Origin: Brachionus manjavacas
Lineage: Eukaryota; Rotifera; Eurotatoria; Ploima; Brachionidae
Assembly (NCBI GenBank): GCA_019054805.1
Contig: JAHQIY010000002.1
Location: 9,238,001-9,302,000, forward strand
Direction: 5' to 3'
Length of the DNA: 64,000 bases
Part shown: positions 34,511 through 43,867 of the stretch, in pieces
Layout: every line of letters starts with the position of its first letter
How positions within the stretch are numbered: position 1 is the first letter of the stretch
The notes under the pieces: model-generated
Seen by the model: only the letters and a program-made list of their open reading frames with translations
Databases searched by the model: none
Told to the model about the DNA's origin: nothing
Translations under genes and position numbers: made by a program

Positions 34511-35010
34511 TTAATTTTTACATGAAAATGTAACTCTAATCTCAATGTCAAATGTTCTCATATAGACTCTCTTATCATCAATTAAATTTTAGATGGTAAT
34601 CTTCGAGGGGTATCGAAATCTGTTGAGAAAAATTCTAAAACCGACTTTCGTCTGCTATTTTGTCCAGTTTTATTTAATAAGAAATCATTGGGTCTTAATT
34701 GTGTTTGATACATATCAAAAAAATCAAGTATTATTATTCAATTTATAGTAGCAATAACGAGATTATTGAAAAAATTCGTGGAGTTCTTAAAAAGTATATT
34801 ACTTCTTTGGCTGACTCAGATTCATGGATGATACTAAATGACCATTTGTACCCAAAACAATATGGAAACGATAAAGATTGTGGCGTTTTTATCTGTGCGT
34901 ATTCAAAGTACTTATCATATGACAAACCATTTTTATTCAATCAAAATGATATTCCGAAAATACGTGAATCTATCGGATCTAAAATACTCAAATTTGAGAT
35001 TCAAGAGTAA
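33838..35010 (+). pseudogene. LINE-borne Ulp1-like (C48) cysteine protease region
   Basis: The pieces match the order of motifs in SUMO-protease-like C48 peptidases. An N-terminal INDIIVNFYM segment (about 34493-34522) recalls W-L-x-D-x-x-I-N-F-Y. A catalytic His lies in NHW (34686-34688), with the Asp in VFDTY (34707-34709). A Gln precedes the Cys motif in KQYGNDKDCGVFIC (near 34856-34897). All four catalytic positions are present but in different frames, with stops and an indel near 34735 between them. The longest clean piece is 34699-35010. The first ~190 bases are duplicated upstream. Cysteine proteases are known in a few LINE lineages such as NeSL-1; here it precedes an apurinic-type endonuclease. 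Confidence 0.7.
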
Positions 35011-35103
35011 GATACTTTGGTGCAATGACTAGAAAAATCTCAATTCTCGAATAATGTTGCTCGTTCTTATCTAAAAGATTTTAGATTTTAGATCTAATTC
35101 AGA

Positions 35104-35466
35104 CAATAAGCTTAAAATTTTTCATCTCAATATCAATTCAATTCTTGGTTATATATTTGAATTGAATGAAATTCTAAATAGTCGCATGTTCGACATTGTT
35201 TGTTTTAGTGAATCTTAACTTGATCAAACAATACCGTAATAAGTCGTTTTTAAATAACAATTTTTATTCAAATATAAGATTAGACAGGAATAGACATGGA
35301 GGTGGCCTGCTTGTTTTCATAAAAAACTCCTTGAAAGTTACCCGTACTTTTCTTCATGATGCTGCGGAACTTGTCTTCTTTCAACTAAAGCTTCATGATC
35401 AATGTGTGATCAAATTCTTATTTTTAATCAACTTTAATTTAACTTTGTCCTTGATAGATGGACGTC
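35104..35466 (+). pseudogene. LINE endonuclease, front half
   Basis: Start of an apurinic/apyrimidinic-type endonuclease that nicks target DNA. Visible motifs are KIFHLNINSI (metal-binding Asn), FDIVCFSES with the catalytic Glu, and RLDRNRHGGGLLVFIK. The Trp expected after SES is a stop (TAA at about 35216), and a one-base change near 35238 shifts the frame. The coding frame runs into the Gypsy insertion at 35467 and resumes at 40603 in the same phase. Confidence 0.85.
35461..35466. repeat. target site duplication, left (GACGTC)
   Basis: GACGTC stands immediately left of the Gypsy element and again at 40597-40602 on its right. Removing the element and one copy restores an uninterrupted LINE frame. 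Five to six bases is usual for Ty3/Gypsy insertions. Confidence 0.8.
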
Positions 35467-35651
35467 TGTAGTGGATGGTGTTGTGTTAATAAACAATTAA
35501 ACAAAACTGAAATTATAATAATAACTTTATTTAAATCAAAAACATAACTTAATTCAAAAACTAAAATAATCATAATCTCTAAATGGCTCAAACAAACCAA
35601 TTTATATACAAAAGAAATAAACTAAAAGTAACTAAACTTTTGCATTTAACA
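35467..35651 (-). repeat. putative 3' LTR of family 2
   Basis: The minus strand runs from TGTTAAATGC to CCACTACA, so it has TG...CA ends. It carries a TATA-like GTATATAAA (35609-35601) and an AATAAA signal (35531-35526) about 70 bases downstream. A purine-rich AAAAAACGATGAGAG lies just before it. No second copy exists in the window, so this could also be a plain 3' untranslated region. Confidence 0.55.
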
Positions 35652-35692
35652 ATGCTCTCATCGTTTTTTGAGAGCCACTCCGAGGCTCGGTC

Positions 35693-36280
35693 TCAATGCT
35701 TCTGCTCTTCGACGTCCAGACCGTTGTCCTCGGTGTCAGTTCCAGTCTCGTTAAAAACGACCCACTTAATTTTTGTTGTACTCGACGTCTCTCTTTGTAG
35801 CAGCACTTGTTTTTGTGTTGACTCCGGCTCATATTTATTCTGGTGTTCTGTGCTTATTGCACTCGTGCACTCCCCACGTTCATAATTTTCGTCCCTATGG
35901 GTCCACGTTCTAACGACCTCTCGGCCGTCACGGAGCCATTTGACTATCTTCACCTCTGTGTGTGGGAATTCGTCAAAATCGCACTCCTTCCTTTCCTTAT
36001 TATTCCGGAATTGTAAGAAGTGTGTTGAGTCTTGTGGGTTCACGATCCTCGGGTACCGAGAGGTTAGACACCTGATGTTGTCCCGAGAATCGTAAAAGCC
36101 CAAAAACCCCACCGTGTCCAGACGCTTGTTAAAATGGTCCTCGATCACCCTGAAATATCTGACCGGGCCCACTTGACCTCTCAACTCATCTACAAAGCAG
36201 TTCAACATAAAGCTGTCGAAGTGTCGTGGGAAACATCGGATAAAAATTTTGTCACACTTTTCTTCTTGACGTCTTTCCAT
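35693..36280 (-). CDS. family 2 ORF3, RRM-like protein
   Basis: An intact 195-residue frame from the ATG at 36278-36280, between integrase (stop 36426) and the LTR-like end. Residues 11-75 fit the beta-alpha-beta-beta-alpha-beta pattern of an RNA recognition motif: KIFIRCFP as strand 1 (RNP2-like), a helix FDSFMLNCFVDELR, then VRYFRVIED, then TVGFLGFYDS as strand 3 (RNP1-like), then a helix RDNIRCL. The rest is charged, with an acidic C-terminus (TDTEDNGLDVEEQ). There is no signal peptide or membrane segment, so it is not an envelope protein. It is the only open frame in an element whose gag and pol are broken. The RRM call rests on pattern only. The alternative is a lineage-specific accessory protein of unknown fold. 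Confidence 0.6.
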   Translation of the reverse strand: MERRQEEKCDKIFIRCFPRHFDSFMLNCFVDELRGQVGPVRYFRVIEDHFNKRLDTVGFLGFYDSRDNIRCLTSRYPRIVNPQDSTHFLQFRNNKERKECDFDEFPHTEVKIVKWLRDGREVVRTWTHRDENYERGECTSAISTEHQNKYEPESTQKQVLLQRETSSTTKIKWVVFNETGTDTEDNGLDVEEQKH

Positions 36281-36425
36281 TTTTGGTTATTTTTGATTAA
36301 TATGAAAACTAAGTTATACGATGATCACTTATGTATTTAAATTAGATGATTCATTAAACTTGTCTTTTATAGTTGTATAATAAATTAAAATTAAAACTGT
36401 TACTCGAAACCATATTTACAATTGT

Positions 36426-38696
36426 TTAACTTTTCTTCATCCATTTATGAGACGGATCGTACCTGTCCGGAGGCTTACGTTGACGTCGCGGCCTATCTGG
36501 GACATATATATCTGTATTAATTTTTTTTTTGAAGGTAGGGTCACTCAGGTCATCGATGTTGTCCTCTAGTGGTTTAGTTTGATCCGGATTTAAAGTGGTT
36601 GCCATGACCAGTTGGATTGGTTTGGGTCGGTTCGTTTCGACGTCCACGCTTGTTCCTGGTAGTATCTCTCCAATCCTTTTTTCTCTTCCTCTTTTATCCT
36701 TTTTGGCCCTTTTTATCAACTTTCTGGCGTATACTGTTCTTGGATTGGCTTTAATTTTAGGGATCTTTTGGACTGTTGGTTCGGTCAACTCGTGTCCCTT
36801 ATCTAGTTTATAGAAATGTCTTTTTAACCTTGATCTGTTTACTGTGATTCCGCGTCCTTTCTTGTACAGCGGCTTAATAATATAATTGACGTCATTAACC
36901 TTTTTGGTGACGAGATATGGGCCTTTCCATTTGTAAATAAACTTCTTACATTGGCCCTTCTTGGTTTCGTCATTTTTAAGCCAGACCGCGTCACCCCTTT
37001 TGAAAGGTGCTGCCATAACTTGTCTGTCGTATATTAACTTGGCTTTCAACATTTTTATGTCGCGGTTAATCCTTACTCTTTCATGGGCTATCTTTAGAGT
37101 CTTCTTTATTTTATCTGCATATCCGGCTGTGTCCAATTTTAAATTAATTTGCGGCGTCTGGTAAATGAGGTCAATGGGCATTTTTGGCTTGTGGCCGAAC
37201 ATCAATTCGTATGGTGTATATTTTGTGGTTGAATGTACCGCTGAGTTATACGCTAGTTTGAGTAAAGGCAACAACTCATCCCAGTCATCGTGTGTTTTAT
37301 TTACGTAGCACGTTATCATTCTCTTCATCACTCGATTTACTCTCTCACTTAATCCATCACATTCAGGGTTAAATGGTGTTGTTCGAAGACGTCTCATATC
37401 CAAAAGTTCCCATAGCTCTTCAAGTAACTTGGATTGATAATTCTTTGCCTGGTCTGACAGAATGGCTTCCGGTATCCCGTATCTACAAATAAAATCTAAA
37501 AGGCATCCGGCCGTTGATTTGGCGTCTATGTTTTTCATACCATAAAGTTCAAGCCATTTTGTAAAATGGTCAATAATAACGAGTATGTATTTACAACCAT
37601 TTTTACTAACCTTAAGAGGGCCTAAAATATCGGTGGTGAGTATTTCCAATGGCTTGTTTGACAGTATTGGTTTGAGTGGCACTTTGATGTTTCGTAGAGG
37701 ATTAGACGTCCTTTGACACATTAGGCATTCTTGAATGAACTTTTTAACATCTGTATGATACTTTGGCCAGTAAAATCTATTTCTTATTCTGTTTAAGGTT
37801 TTGTCAAACTTTAAGTGTCCACTTGTAATCGACGTGTGCTGGGACTCGATCACTTTTGTTCTTTCTGTTTTTGGGACTACGTACTGTATAACCTTGTTTT
37901 CTTTTTCATTTGAAACTCGCCATAAGGTGTCATTATCAATTTTTAAATTATCTTTTTCTTTCATGTATGCACCTTGTTCGTCGTTTAACGTCGACTCGTT
38001 GACTTTCTTATAATCTATTTCTCCTTTAACAAGTTTCTTTGCCCATTCGATGTTCTCGTCCGCAGCTTGTTCACACTTACCGTCTATTTCTTTAAACAGC
38101 AAAACATTTATAGTCGTTGACTCTTCTTCGATATCACTCCACTCCTCTTCTTCCAGAATTATTTCAAATTCGTTCAAAGTGTCCTTTTTAGTCATTAAAT
38201 TATTAATTATGTACTCTTCTTCTTCCATTGACGTCTCGGTGTATTTGTCTTTTGGCCATCTAGATAGACCGTCGGCGTTTCCGTTTTTGGATCCAGGTCG
38301 ATACTCAATGTCGAAATCAAACATTTCAAGCCTTATTATCCATCGGGCCAATCTAGGTGCTGGATTTTTTACAGTGTGGATCCATTTAAGTGGTTGGTGA
38401 TCTGTAACCGCTGTAACTACCACACCGAACAGAAACTCTTTAAAGTGCTCCATTGCATTTACTATGGCTAGCATCTCTTTTTCCGACGTCGAATACTTTT
38501 GTTCGGCTTTACTGAGTTTTCGTGAGTAGTAAGCTATTGGTTTGAGACGTCCCCTTTCATCTTTTTGAGATAGCACTGCGCCTATGCCTATGTTACATGC
38601 GTCTACCTCTAAATAGAATCGCTTTGAAAAAACTGGAAGCGTTAGAATAGGCTCATTGACTAGTTTGTTTTTTAATGTGTCAAATGCGTTTTGGCA
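36426..38696 (-). pseudogene. family 2 RNase H and integrase
   Basis: Open for 757 codons from a stop near 38697. RNase H has EVDACNIG, STSEKEML, AVTDHQPL and GNADGLSR. The integrase zinc domain is H-x-H in QHTSITSGHLKF with C-x-x-C in ECLMCQ. The core has IDHFTKWLE and first Asp in TTDILGPL, second Asp in ILSDQAKNYQ, and Glu in SERVNRVM. The C-terminal module KWKGPYLVTKKV follows, then a long basic tail (about 100 residues) ending near 36426. Enzymatic residues are all present. It is cut off from RT by two stops near 38685-38699, so it is treated as a pseudogene segment. Confidence 0.9.
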
Positions 38697-39838
38697 TTAG
38701 TCGTTTTATGCAAACTTTACATCTTTTTTGCACAGTTCATGAAGCGGATATGCTATTCTAGCAAAATCTTTTACAAATTTCCTATAGTATGATGTTATTC
38801 CAACAAAAGCTAGGGTTTGATCGACGTCTTCTGGCTTTTTGTGTTTTGTTACTGCTTCAATTTTTTCATCTGATGGTTTGATCGTACCGTTCTCTACTAT
38901 GTGGCCTAAAATCGTGATTGAAGTTTGGAAAAATTTGCATTTTTTACGCTTGATTTTTAGTCCATGTTCTCGTAAAATTTCGAAAATTTTTTGTTCAAGT
39001 GTTTGAGATGATCTTCGACGGTTTCAAAGAAGACTATAATATCGTCAAGATACACTCAGCAACATACACCAATCAGCTTTTTAAAAAAATTGTCCATGAA
39101 ACGTTGGAATGTTGCTCCTGAGTTGGTTTGTCCCATGGGCATGACGTTGAACTCAAAATGGCCAAACTCGCAGGTAAAAGCGGTGTATTTCTTGCATTCT
39201 TCCTCGACGACGATTTGAAAATAACCTGAGTGTAAATCAAACTTTGAGAATATTTTGGCTCTTTTCAAACTAAACAGCAGGACGTCAATTCTTGGTAACG
39301 GGTATGCATCCCTCACCGGCAACTTGTTTAACTTCCGATAGTCAATTGTCAGACGTATGCCTCCATCGGCCTTTTTCACTAAATGTATTGGTGACGAGTA
39401 TGGTGACTTGCTAGGTCGAATCAGTTTTGAGTCCAGCATCTCGTCTATGATGTTCTTAAACTCCTTTTTCTTGGAAAATGGTATTGACCTTGTTTTAACA
39501 TTGAATGGAGTTTTGTCGTACAATTCGATCTTATGTGTTGCTCTTGATGTTGGTGTAAGATCTTTATAGCTTTTTGCCGACAATTCTTCGATTTGTCTGT
39601 TGATTTGGTATCTATATACGTCGAGTGTCTCTTCATTTATTTCTGTTTGTCCGGTGTTAATGTTATTCACACTATAGATGTCTTGGCGAATTAACTCATC
39701 GTTGAACTTGGATGAGTCAATTGAACTTAAAATCATCTTCGCTTGGCCAAGTGAGTCATTTGGAATCTTCAACATCATTTCCTCACAATTTTTCAATTGT
39801 GTACCAAATGTCGCCATAGCTAAAATGTGTATTTTCAA
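38697..39838 (-). pseudogene. family 2 reverse transcriptase
   Basis: RT with IRLTIDYRKLNKLP, FSKFDLHSGYFQI, FGHFEFNVMPMGQTNSGATF and the catalytic VYLDDI. An in-frame TGA (39056-39058) stands directly before VYLDDI. A further shift near 39005 moves the thumb region (ILGHIVENGT, FVGITSYYRKFVKDF) to another frame. Upstream the frame begins in a region that normally follows protease, yet it directly overlaps the capsid fragment of gag. So about 1 kb with zinc knuckle and protease is missing. QTNSG replaces the usual LTNAP in the RT palm loop. Confidence 0.88.
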
Positions 39839-40539
39839 CGATTTGTCGTGTTTCGTTGTCTAAGTAGGATAGCACTACTTTCATCTTGTTGTTGGTGATG
39901 TTGTGGCCTTGGATGAATAAATCGAATTCTTTGATCCATGTTCTGACGTCCGTTCTTCTTGCATCCAACTTTTCGGGTGGTTTGATAAATATAAAAGGAA
40001 TCATTGTAACGTTTGTTTCATACTCCGGGTGTCTTTCGTCTGCAAATCTAACGTCTATTTTGTGCTTGAAAAGTTGAATCTTCACTGCTTATTGATGCAT
40101 TTGGTGCAGATGGGTTCATCACATCGGATTGATTTCTTGTCTCTGAATATGTGTTTGGTATGCTGTTCATTCGTAAAGAGGTGTCCACGTACGGGTAGTC
40201 GACATCGTCTGTCGTCATTGATGTTAACTGAGTGTTTGGTCTTGATGTGGTCGTTGTTGGTGTTGACGGCGTCGGTGTAGCTTGAAGTTTTGCACATGCA
40301 TTACTCGTTGGTCGTTTTGTTGTTGAGGTTTCGTTTGCGTTGACGTTTGAACATATAAACTGTGGCGTGTTGTTGCTACTAATTTGCTTAATAAGATTGA
40401 TAGACTCGTGGATTTGTTTTTCTAAGGCTCTTTGGCGTCGAAAATTTGAAATCATCATCGTTATGAAGAAAATGAACGAGGAAGCGATTATAAATATTGA
40501 TTGGTTGTTCGACCAAACGTCTCTGAGTGTTGTCTCCAT
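39783..40539 (-). pseudogene. family 2 gag with N-terminal membrane segment
   Basis: Starts at the ATG at 40537-40539. Residues 15-33 (SIFIIASSFIFFITMMISNF) form one strongly hydrophobic segment followed by RRQR and a helix (RALEKQIHESINLIKQI). Next comes a Ser/Thr/Pro-rich region up to 40048. A frame change near 40070 leads to the capsid-like part, 40085-39783 (FIKPPEKLDARRTDVRTWIK ... VVLSYLDNETRQIV), which resembles the family 1 capsid segment in pattern. The end of capsid and the zinc knuckle are lost. A single N-terminal anchor followed by positive charge suggests Gag held on the inner side of a membrane. Confidence 0.75.
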
Positions 40540-40596
40540 GTATCCGTACCACGTGGTTTGATTGGTGGGGGCTTTAGTTTTTGGTATTCGGGATAA

Positions 40597-40602
40597 GACG
40601 TC
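40597..40602. repeat. target site duplication, right (GACGTC)
   Basis: Right partner of 35461-35466. The next base, 40603, resumes the LINE coding sequence. Confidence 0.8.
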
Positions 40603-41460
40603 TGGTTCATAATTTAATCCTAAAACTAAATTTTATTGATAATAATGACTTTTTTGACAATTTTGTTTTTCAACCCACCAGAGTATGTTATAGATTTCAT
40701 AAAAGGTGGAATCAAAATTTGCAATCAGAATCAGTCATTGATCTTTTTTTGCATAATATGCTGATCTTGTTGATGAAACATGTGTTATTGACTGTCCATT
40801 TAGTGACCACAAATTTTTTTTAGCTAGATTAACAGTTGCTAAACTGAAATGTAAACAGAAGACTATTTTATGTAGAAACCTTTCTCTAGTGAATACGGAA
40901 AACATTTGTACTCAGATTGAAGAAATTGATTGGAGTGGATTCAAGAATTTTTCTTCAATTGATGAAAAATGGATGTTTGTCAAAGAAAAACTGATTAAAA
41001 TTATCGATAATACCGCGCCCATTCGTAAAATTTCTATAAATATGTCAAGTCAGTTCCCATGGTATGATGATGATCTTATTTGTTTGAAACATTCACGGGA
41101 TATCTCCTACAAGAAATTCAAACTATCTGGTAATGAAGATGATAAATTAGTTTATGATTATTTTAAGAAGCAGTTCAAGCTGCTAAATGATGAGAAACTA
41201 ATTCATTTTTTTCAGGATAAAACTTTGAATGATTTCAAAAATGCTAAAAAATTTTGGCAATTCTACTCACCATTAATTTCAATGAAATCTGATAAAAACT
41301 CAAATACACCTTTAATCTGTATTAAAAATGAAAATGAGGTTATCAATGATAAGTTAAACATGTGTGAGATATTTAACAAATTATTCAAGTCGATAAGATC
41401 TTCATCAGAATTGTCGAATAATGATTCTAAGAGCTTATCCAGGATCAGTTCTCCAAATTT
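40603..41460 (+). pseudogene. LINE endonuclease end and RT linker
   Basis: This resumes the endonuclease frame with FFDNFVFQPTR, then after a shift the SDH motif (CPFSDHKFFLARL, near 40795-40835), whose Asp and His are catalytic in this nuclease family. A 193-residue open part, 40889-41460, follows. It has the linker typical of LINEs between nuclease and RT (FPWYDDDLICLKHSRDISYK ... AKKFWQFYSPL). The front of RT, including its fingers and first catalytic Asp, is absent, because the sequence passes straight to the GVPQGS motif after 41460. Confidence 0.85.
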
Positions 41461-42240
41461 GGCCTTATGAAAGCTGCTAACTCAAGAACACTCAAATCAG
41501 GTGTCCCCCAGGGGAGTGTCCTAGGCCCACTTCTATTTTTGATTTACATAAATGAAATTGTTTTATTCCTTTCTGATTTCATCGTGAAATTATTTGCTGA
41601 TTATACAACTTTAATTAAAACAGGGGATAACCTAACTAAACTTATTCATTCTTTTCTTGAATCAATTCAAAAGTTATTTAATTGGTGTAAATTCAATAGT
41701 ATAGATATTAATTGGTCCAAGACTAAAATTATGTTTATTTCAACTAAAACAAAACTTAATTTTCCATGTAATATTTAAATAAATGGTATTATGGTTGAAG
41801 TTGTTGATAAATTTAAGCTTCTCGGAGTAACAATTGATAACAAGCTCACTTTTTTGCAACACGTAATAAGCTTAAGAACTTCAATAAATAAACGACTTTA
41901 TGCTATTAGAAGATTATTTTACTAATCGCACAAAGTCAAGCTCCAGTTCTTCAAATCATTTATCATGCCGTTCTTTGACTATTGTCTATCATTATCAATA
42001 TATTTTACAAAAAATCAATTCAAAAATTATCTAATTCTTATTACTATTGTGTTCAAAGATTATTAAATATTCGCCCAAATATTCATGGCAATGATGACTC
42101 TAGCAATTTAAATATTGATTTGAATAAATTTTACATCGACTGCTTTCAGCATAGAATTATCAAACGTCTTGCGCATTTTGTACATAACATTGTAAATTTA
42201 AAAACATCGCCTGTTGACTTAATTGAAAATAATTATTAAT
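41461..42240 (+). pseudogene. LINE reverse transcriptase, C-terminal half
   Basis: SGVPQGSVLGPLLFLIYINE (RT motif 4), then FADYTTLI where FADDTTLI is expected: one catalytic Asp is replaced by Tyr. Thumb-like sequence follows in broken frames (KFKLLGVTIDNKLTF, INKRLYAIRRLF, FIMPFFDYC) and a last open piece, 41982-42239. No RNase H domain is seen. The changed Asp and the missing RT front make it inactive. Confidence 0.88.
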
Positions 42241-42593
42241 CAGCAACCGCTCGAAAAATGTTGATTATAATTTAAGAAATTCAAATGACTATCTTGTTCC
42301 TTCTAAAGGAAAGTTTAATGATTATGTTGAAAAAACGTTTGATTATTTTTGTTCTAAGTTTATCAATAAATTACTTATTGATGATCTCCATTTAGATTTT
42401 GCCCGATTTAAACGAAGAATAAACAATAACATTAATTAAATTTTAATAAAATTTTGTAAAATTTTTTCTAATTTTGATGTTAATTTCAGAAATTCAATTT
42501 TTATTAATATTGTAATTTTTATGTGAATTTTTTATTAATAAATGGGCTCAATCATCCCATTACGGGTTTTGACCTTAGGTCTCTTTGATTGAG
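42241..42593 (+). other. LINE 3' tail with terminal hairpin
   Basis: AT-rich 3' end after the last ORF. A short remnant of coding sequence (near 42290-42410) is followed by untranslated sequence. At the end CTCAATCA (42547-42554) and TGATTGAG (42586-42593) form an 8-bp stem around a GC-richer loop. Satellite resumes at once afterwards. Such 3' hairpins are used by some LINEs for template recognition. Confidence 0.6.
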
Positions 42594-43149
42594 TTGAAAT
42601 AATTTTATTCAAAAGTCTAATTTTAATCTTGAGCTCAATTAATTTACTTAACGAGTTTAAAAAAACCCGGCTTCTGAGTAGTATATGGTTAAACAATTTC
42701 ATAACTTGTATTAGGGAAGTGAAATTGTTCGACTTTATTTTATTCAAAAGTCTAATTTAAATTTAGAGCTTAATTTATTTACTTAACGAGTTTAAAAAAA
42801 AACGGCTTCTGAGTAGGATATAGTACAATAGTTTCATAACTTGTACGAGAGAATTTTAATTGTTTAACGATAATTTTTTCAAAAGTCTAATTTCAATCTT
42901 GAGATTAATTTATTAACTTAAAGAGTTTATAAATATCAGGCTTTTGAGTAGGTAGTGTTTAATCAATTTCATAACATACATGAGAGAAGTGAAATTGTTA
43001 AACAATATTTTTTTCAAAAGTCTAATTTTAATCTTGAGCCCAATTAATTTACTTAACGAGTTTAAAAAAAACCGGCTTCTGAGTAGGATATTGTAAAACA
43101 ATTTCATAACTTGTACGAGAGAAGGTAAATTGTTTAACAATATTTTTTA
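42594..43149. repeat. satellite block B
   Basis: About four monomers of the ~135-bp family, of intermediate type (CTTGAGCTCAATTAATTTAC and CTTGAGATTAATTTATTAAC both occur). Same orientation as the other blocks. It ends at a T-run where the Gypsy fragment starts. Confidence 0.88.
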
Positions 43150-43867
43150 ACGGCTACTAAGGCTACTAAGGCTCCTAAGAAACTTTTAATTAGTCTTCTG
43201 ACCCAAAGAGCGGTACTTGTAGCAAAGAAAAAGGAACAACCAGATGCAAGCCATCAAAATAAATCGACACCCCAATCAAGCTTATCAACTACAACGAAGA
43301 GTACTCATCAACAAGAGCAAATTATTCAACCAGACATGTCACCAATGGAATATAGGGTTTTCAACAGACGTCCACAGTTTAAGATGGATGATATCCCAAA
43401 ACTATATGGAAACGACAAGGATAAAATTGAGGAATGGATCTCCCCTGTCGAAACAGAGGCGGAAGACCAGGGAATTAATAAAAATAGATTAGTCACTGCA
43501 GTTAACAAATTTTTAAGAGGTAATGCTTTGCAATTGGTCAGGAATCTTAAGAAAAAGAAAGAAAACCTGACATGGGTTGAGTTGAAATCTTACCTGTTGG
43601 CCACTTATAAGCCAGACGATGCAAAGAACTTTAAGATCCGAATTAAAGGCAATCAAATTGGACGTGAATTATGAGGAAAATGTTCTGAAATTCCAGCAAA
43701 TTGCCGACAAAATCGAAAAAACAGATGAGTTCGAGTTGGTATGGATGTTTTTTGACGCGGTTGACCCCCGCGTTAGAGCTGAGTTTGAAAGCAAAAATGT
43801 CAAGACACTTGAAGATGCTATAACTCAAGCTAGGATATTCAGTAGGTATACGTGGAGTGTTAATTAG
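43150..43867 (+). pseudogene. family 3 gag (N-terminally truncated)
   Basis: Open from the satellite junction: a Lys/Ala/Thr-rich start (TATKATKAPKKLL) and a Gln/Ser-rich linker lead to a capsid-like domain (FKMDDIPKLYGNDKDKIEEW ... VNKFLRGNALQLVRNL). A frame change near 43640 moves the second half (YEENVLKFQQIADKIEKTDE ... FDAVDPRVRAEF) to another phase, which stops at 43867. No membrane-like start is seen, but the true N-terminus is missing. Confidence 0.82.

Larger units (their letters stand above)
35467..40596 (-). mobile_element. Ty3/Gypsy family 2 element inserted in the LINE
   Basis: A 5.1-kb minus-strand element. In transcription order it has a short leader, gag with a membrane-like start, RT, RNase H, integrase, an extra ORF with an RRM-like fold, and a ~185-bp terminal segment with LTR features. 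The nucleocapsid and protease part is deleted between gag and RT. GACGTC flanks both ends, and the LINE frame is continuous across the insertion. Only the 3' end has an LTR-like segment; the 5' end begins TTATCCCGAATACC directly at the target repeat, with no LTR and no clear primer site. Its proteins differ strongly from those of family 1. Confidence 0.88.
23065..42593 (+). mobile_element. degenerate non-LTR (LINE) retrotransposon, split by two insertions
   Basis: Pieces of one plus-strand LINE occur in order: ORF1-like fragment (23147-23396), Ulp1-like protease region (33838-35010), apurinic-type endonuclease front half (35104-35466), endonuclease end (40603-40850), linker and RT C-terminal half (40851-42240), then an AT-rich 3' tail with a hairpin ending at 42593. 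Between them are the 87-bp minisatellite and a Gypsy element. The endonuclease reading frame is exactly continuous when the Gypsy element and one target repeat are left out, which proves the two halves belong together. RT motifs fit the CR1/L2/Jockey group. Stops, frameshifts and a large RT deletion make it dead. Confidence 0.82.

Noticed and set aside
42594..43149. A target site duplication for the whole LINE
   Set aside because: The satellite phase differs on the two sides (23064 and 42594) and no matching repeat was found.
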